Assembly (NCBI GenBank): GCA_035327305.1
Contig: DAOLDL010000084.1
Span: forward strand, 1-12,691
Direction: 5' to 3'
DNA length: 12,691 nt
Origin: CALMUP01 sp035327305
GTDB taxonomy: Bacteria; Verrucomicrobiota; Kiritimatiellia; CAIVKH01
Below, in pieces: positions 12,594-12,691 of this stretch. Both the position numbers and the translations under genes were made by a program. Below the pieces are notes generated by a model. It did not search any database, had not been told where the DNA came from, and saw only the letters and a list, made by a program, of their open reading frames with translations. Every line of letters begins with the position of its first letter. Within the stretch, counting starts at the first letter, position 1.

Positions 12594-12691
12594 GGTGCAA
12601 AGGATAAGGGGTAAAAGAGAAGGAGTAAGACCATTACAGCTTTTCGCCCACACTTTTTCGCTTACACCGTATCGATCTTGGTCGCGTTATC
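12587..12691. repeat. GATAAGG-type repeats at the window end
   Basis: 12588-12630 has units GATAAGGTGCAAAG, GATAAGGGGTAAAAG and AAGGAGTAAG. 12642-12691 has the reverse-complement words (TTCGCCCACAC, TTCGCTTACACC, GTTATC), an imperfect inverted repeat cut by the window edge. The first unit contains the stop codon of the glycosyltransferase. Confidence 0.7.

Overview
The window looks like a surface-polysaccharide (O-antigen or capsule type) locus from an uncultivated Gram-negative bacterium, probably a metagenome scaffold. One stretch of exactly 100 N (9953-10052) marks an assembly join. Base composition is moderate in G+C. Intergenic spaces are unusually long and filled with several families of dispersed palindromic repeats built from short iterated words. 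I associate this style with environmental lineages such as PVC-group or other candidate-phylum bacteria, but the sequence does not fix the taxon.

Layout. 1-378: repeats, then a possible operator for a toxin-antitoxin cassette. 379-1838: two consecutive VapBC-type modules, an AbrB-fold antitoxin plus PIN toxin and a ribbon-helix-helix-type antitoxin plus PIN toxin. The same composite repeats lie on both sides. 2114-3205 (minus strand): a GT-A-like glycosyltransferase carrying an in-frame block of 7-nt repeats that encodes a heptad peptide. 3417-5929: rfbG (CDP-glucose 4,6-dehydratase) and rfbF (glucose-1-phosphate cytidylyltransferase), separated by a small GxxExxY-family (PD-(D/E)XK-like) gene set among palindromic repeats. 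5930-6744: 815 bp of repeats with an internal segmental duplication. 6745-7644: an NAD-dependent sugar epimerase/reductase. 7645-8124: nested repeats. 8125-9417: a FAD-dependent oxidoreductase of the amine oxidase/UDP-galactopyranose mutase-like superfamily. 9418-10129: nested repeats, an unassigned stretch and the gap. 10130-10880: a two-domain four-helix-bundle (23S rRNA intervening-sequence protein family) region broken by a frameshift in its first half. 11120-11412: the broken 5' end of a second flavoprotein gene. 11409-12593: a GT4 glycosyltransferase. 12594-12691: repeats.

How the genes work together. RfbF makes CDP-glucose from glucose-1-phosphate and CTP. RfbG dehydrates it to CDP-4-keto-6-deoxyglucose. 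The short-chain-dehydrogenase-like enzyme at 6745 is placed to reduce or epimerise a keto sugar. The two glycosyltransferases would build or decorate the glycan. No RfbH (C3 deoxygenase) is seen, so a 3,6-dideoxyhexose cannot be claimed. The flavoprotein at 8125 may act on the nucleotide sugar or on an unrelated substrate.

The most unusual content is the repeats. At least eight families are present, most with inverted arms made of 6-, 7-, 9-, 12- or 14-nt degenerate words. They nest inside one another, interleave, supply stop codons and probably ribosome binding sites to neighbouring genes, enter a coding sequence in frame, and surround small accessory genes (GxxExxY, four-helix bundle, toxin-antitoxin).
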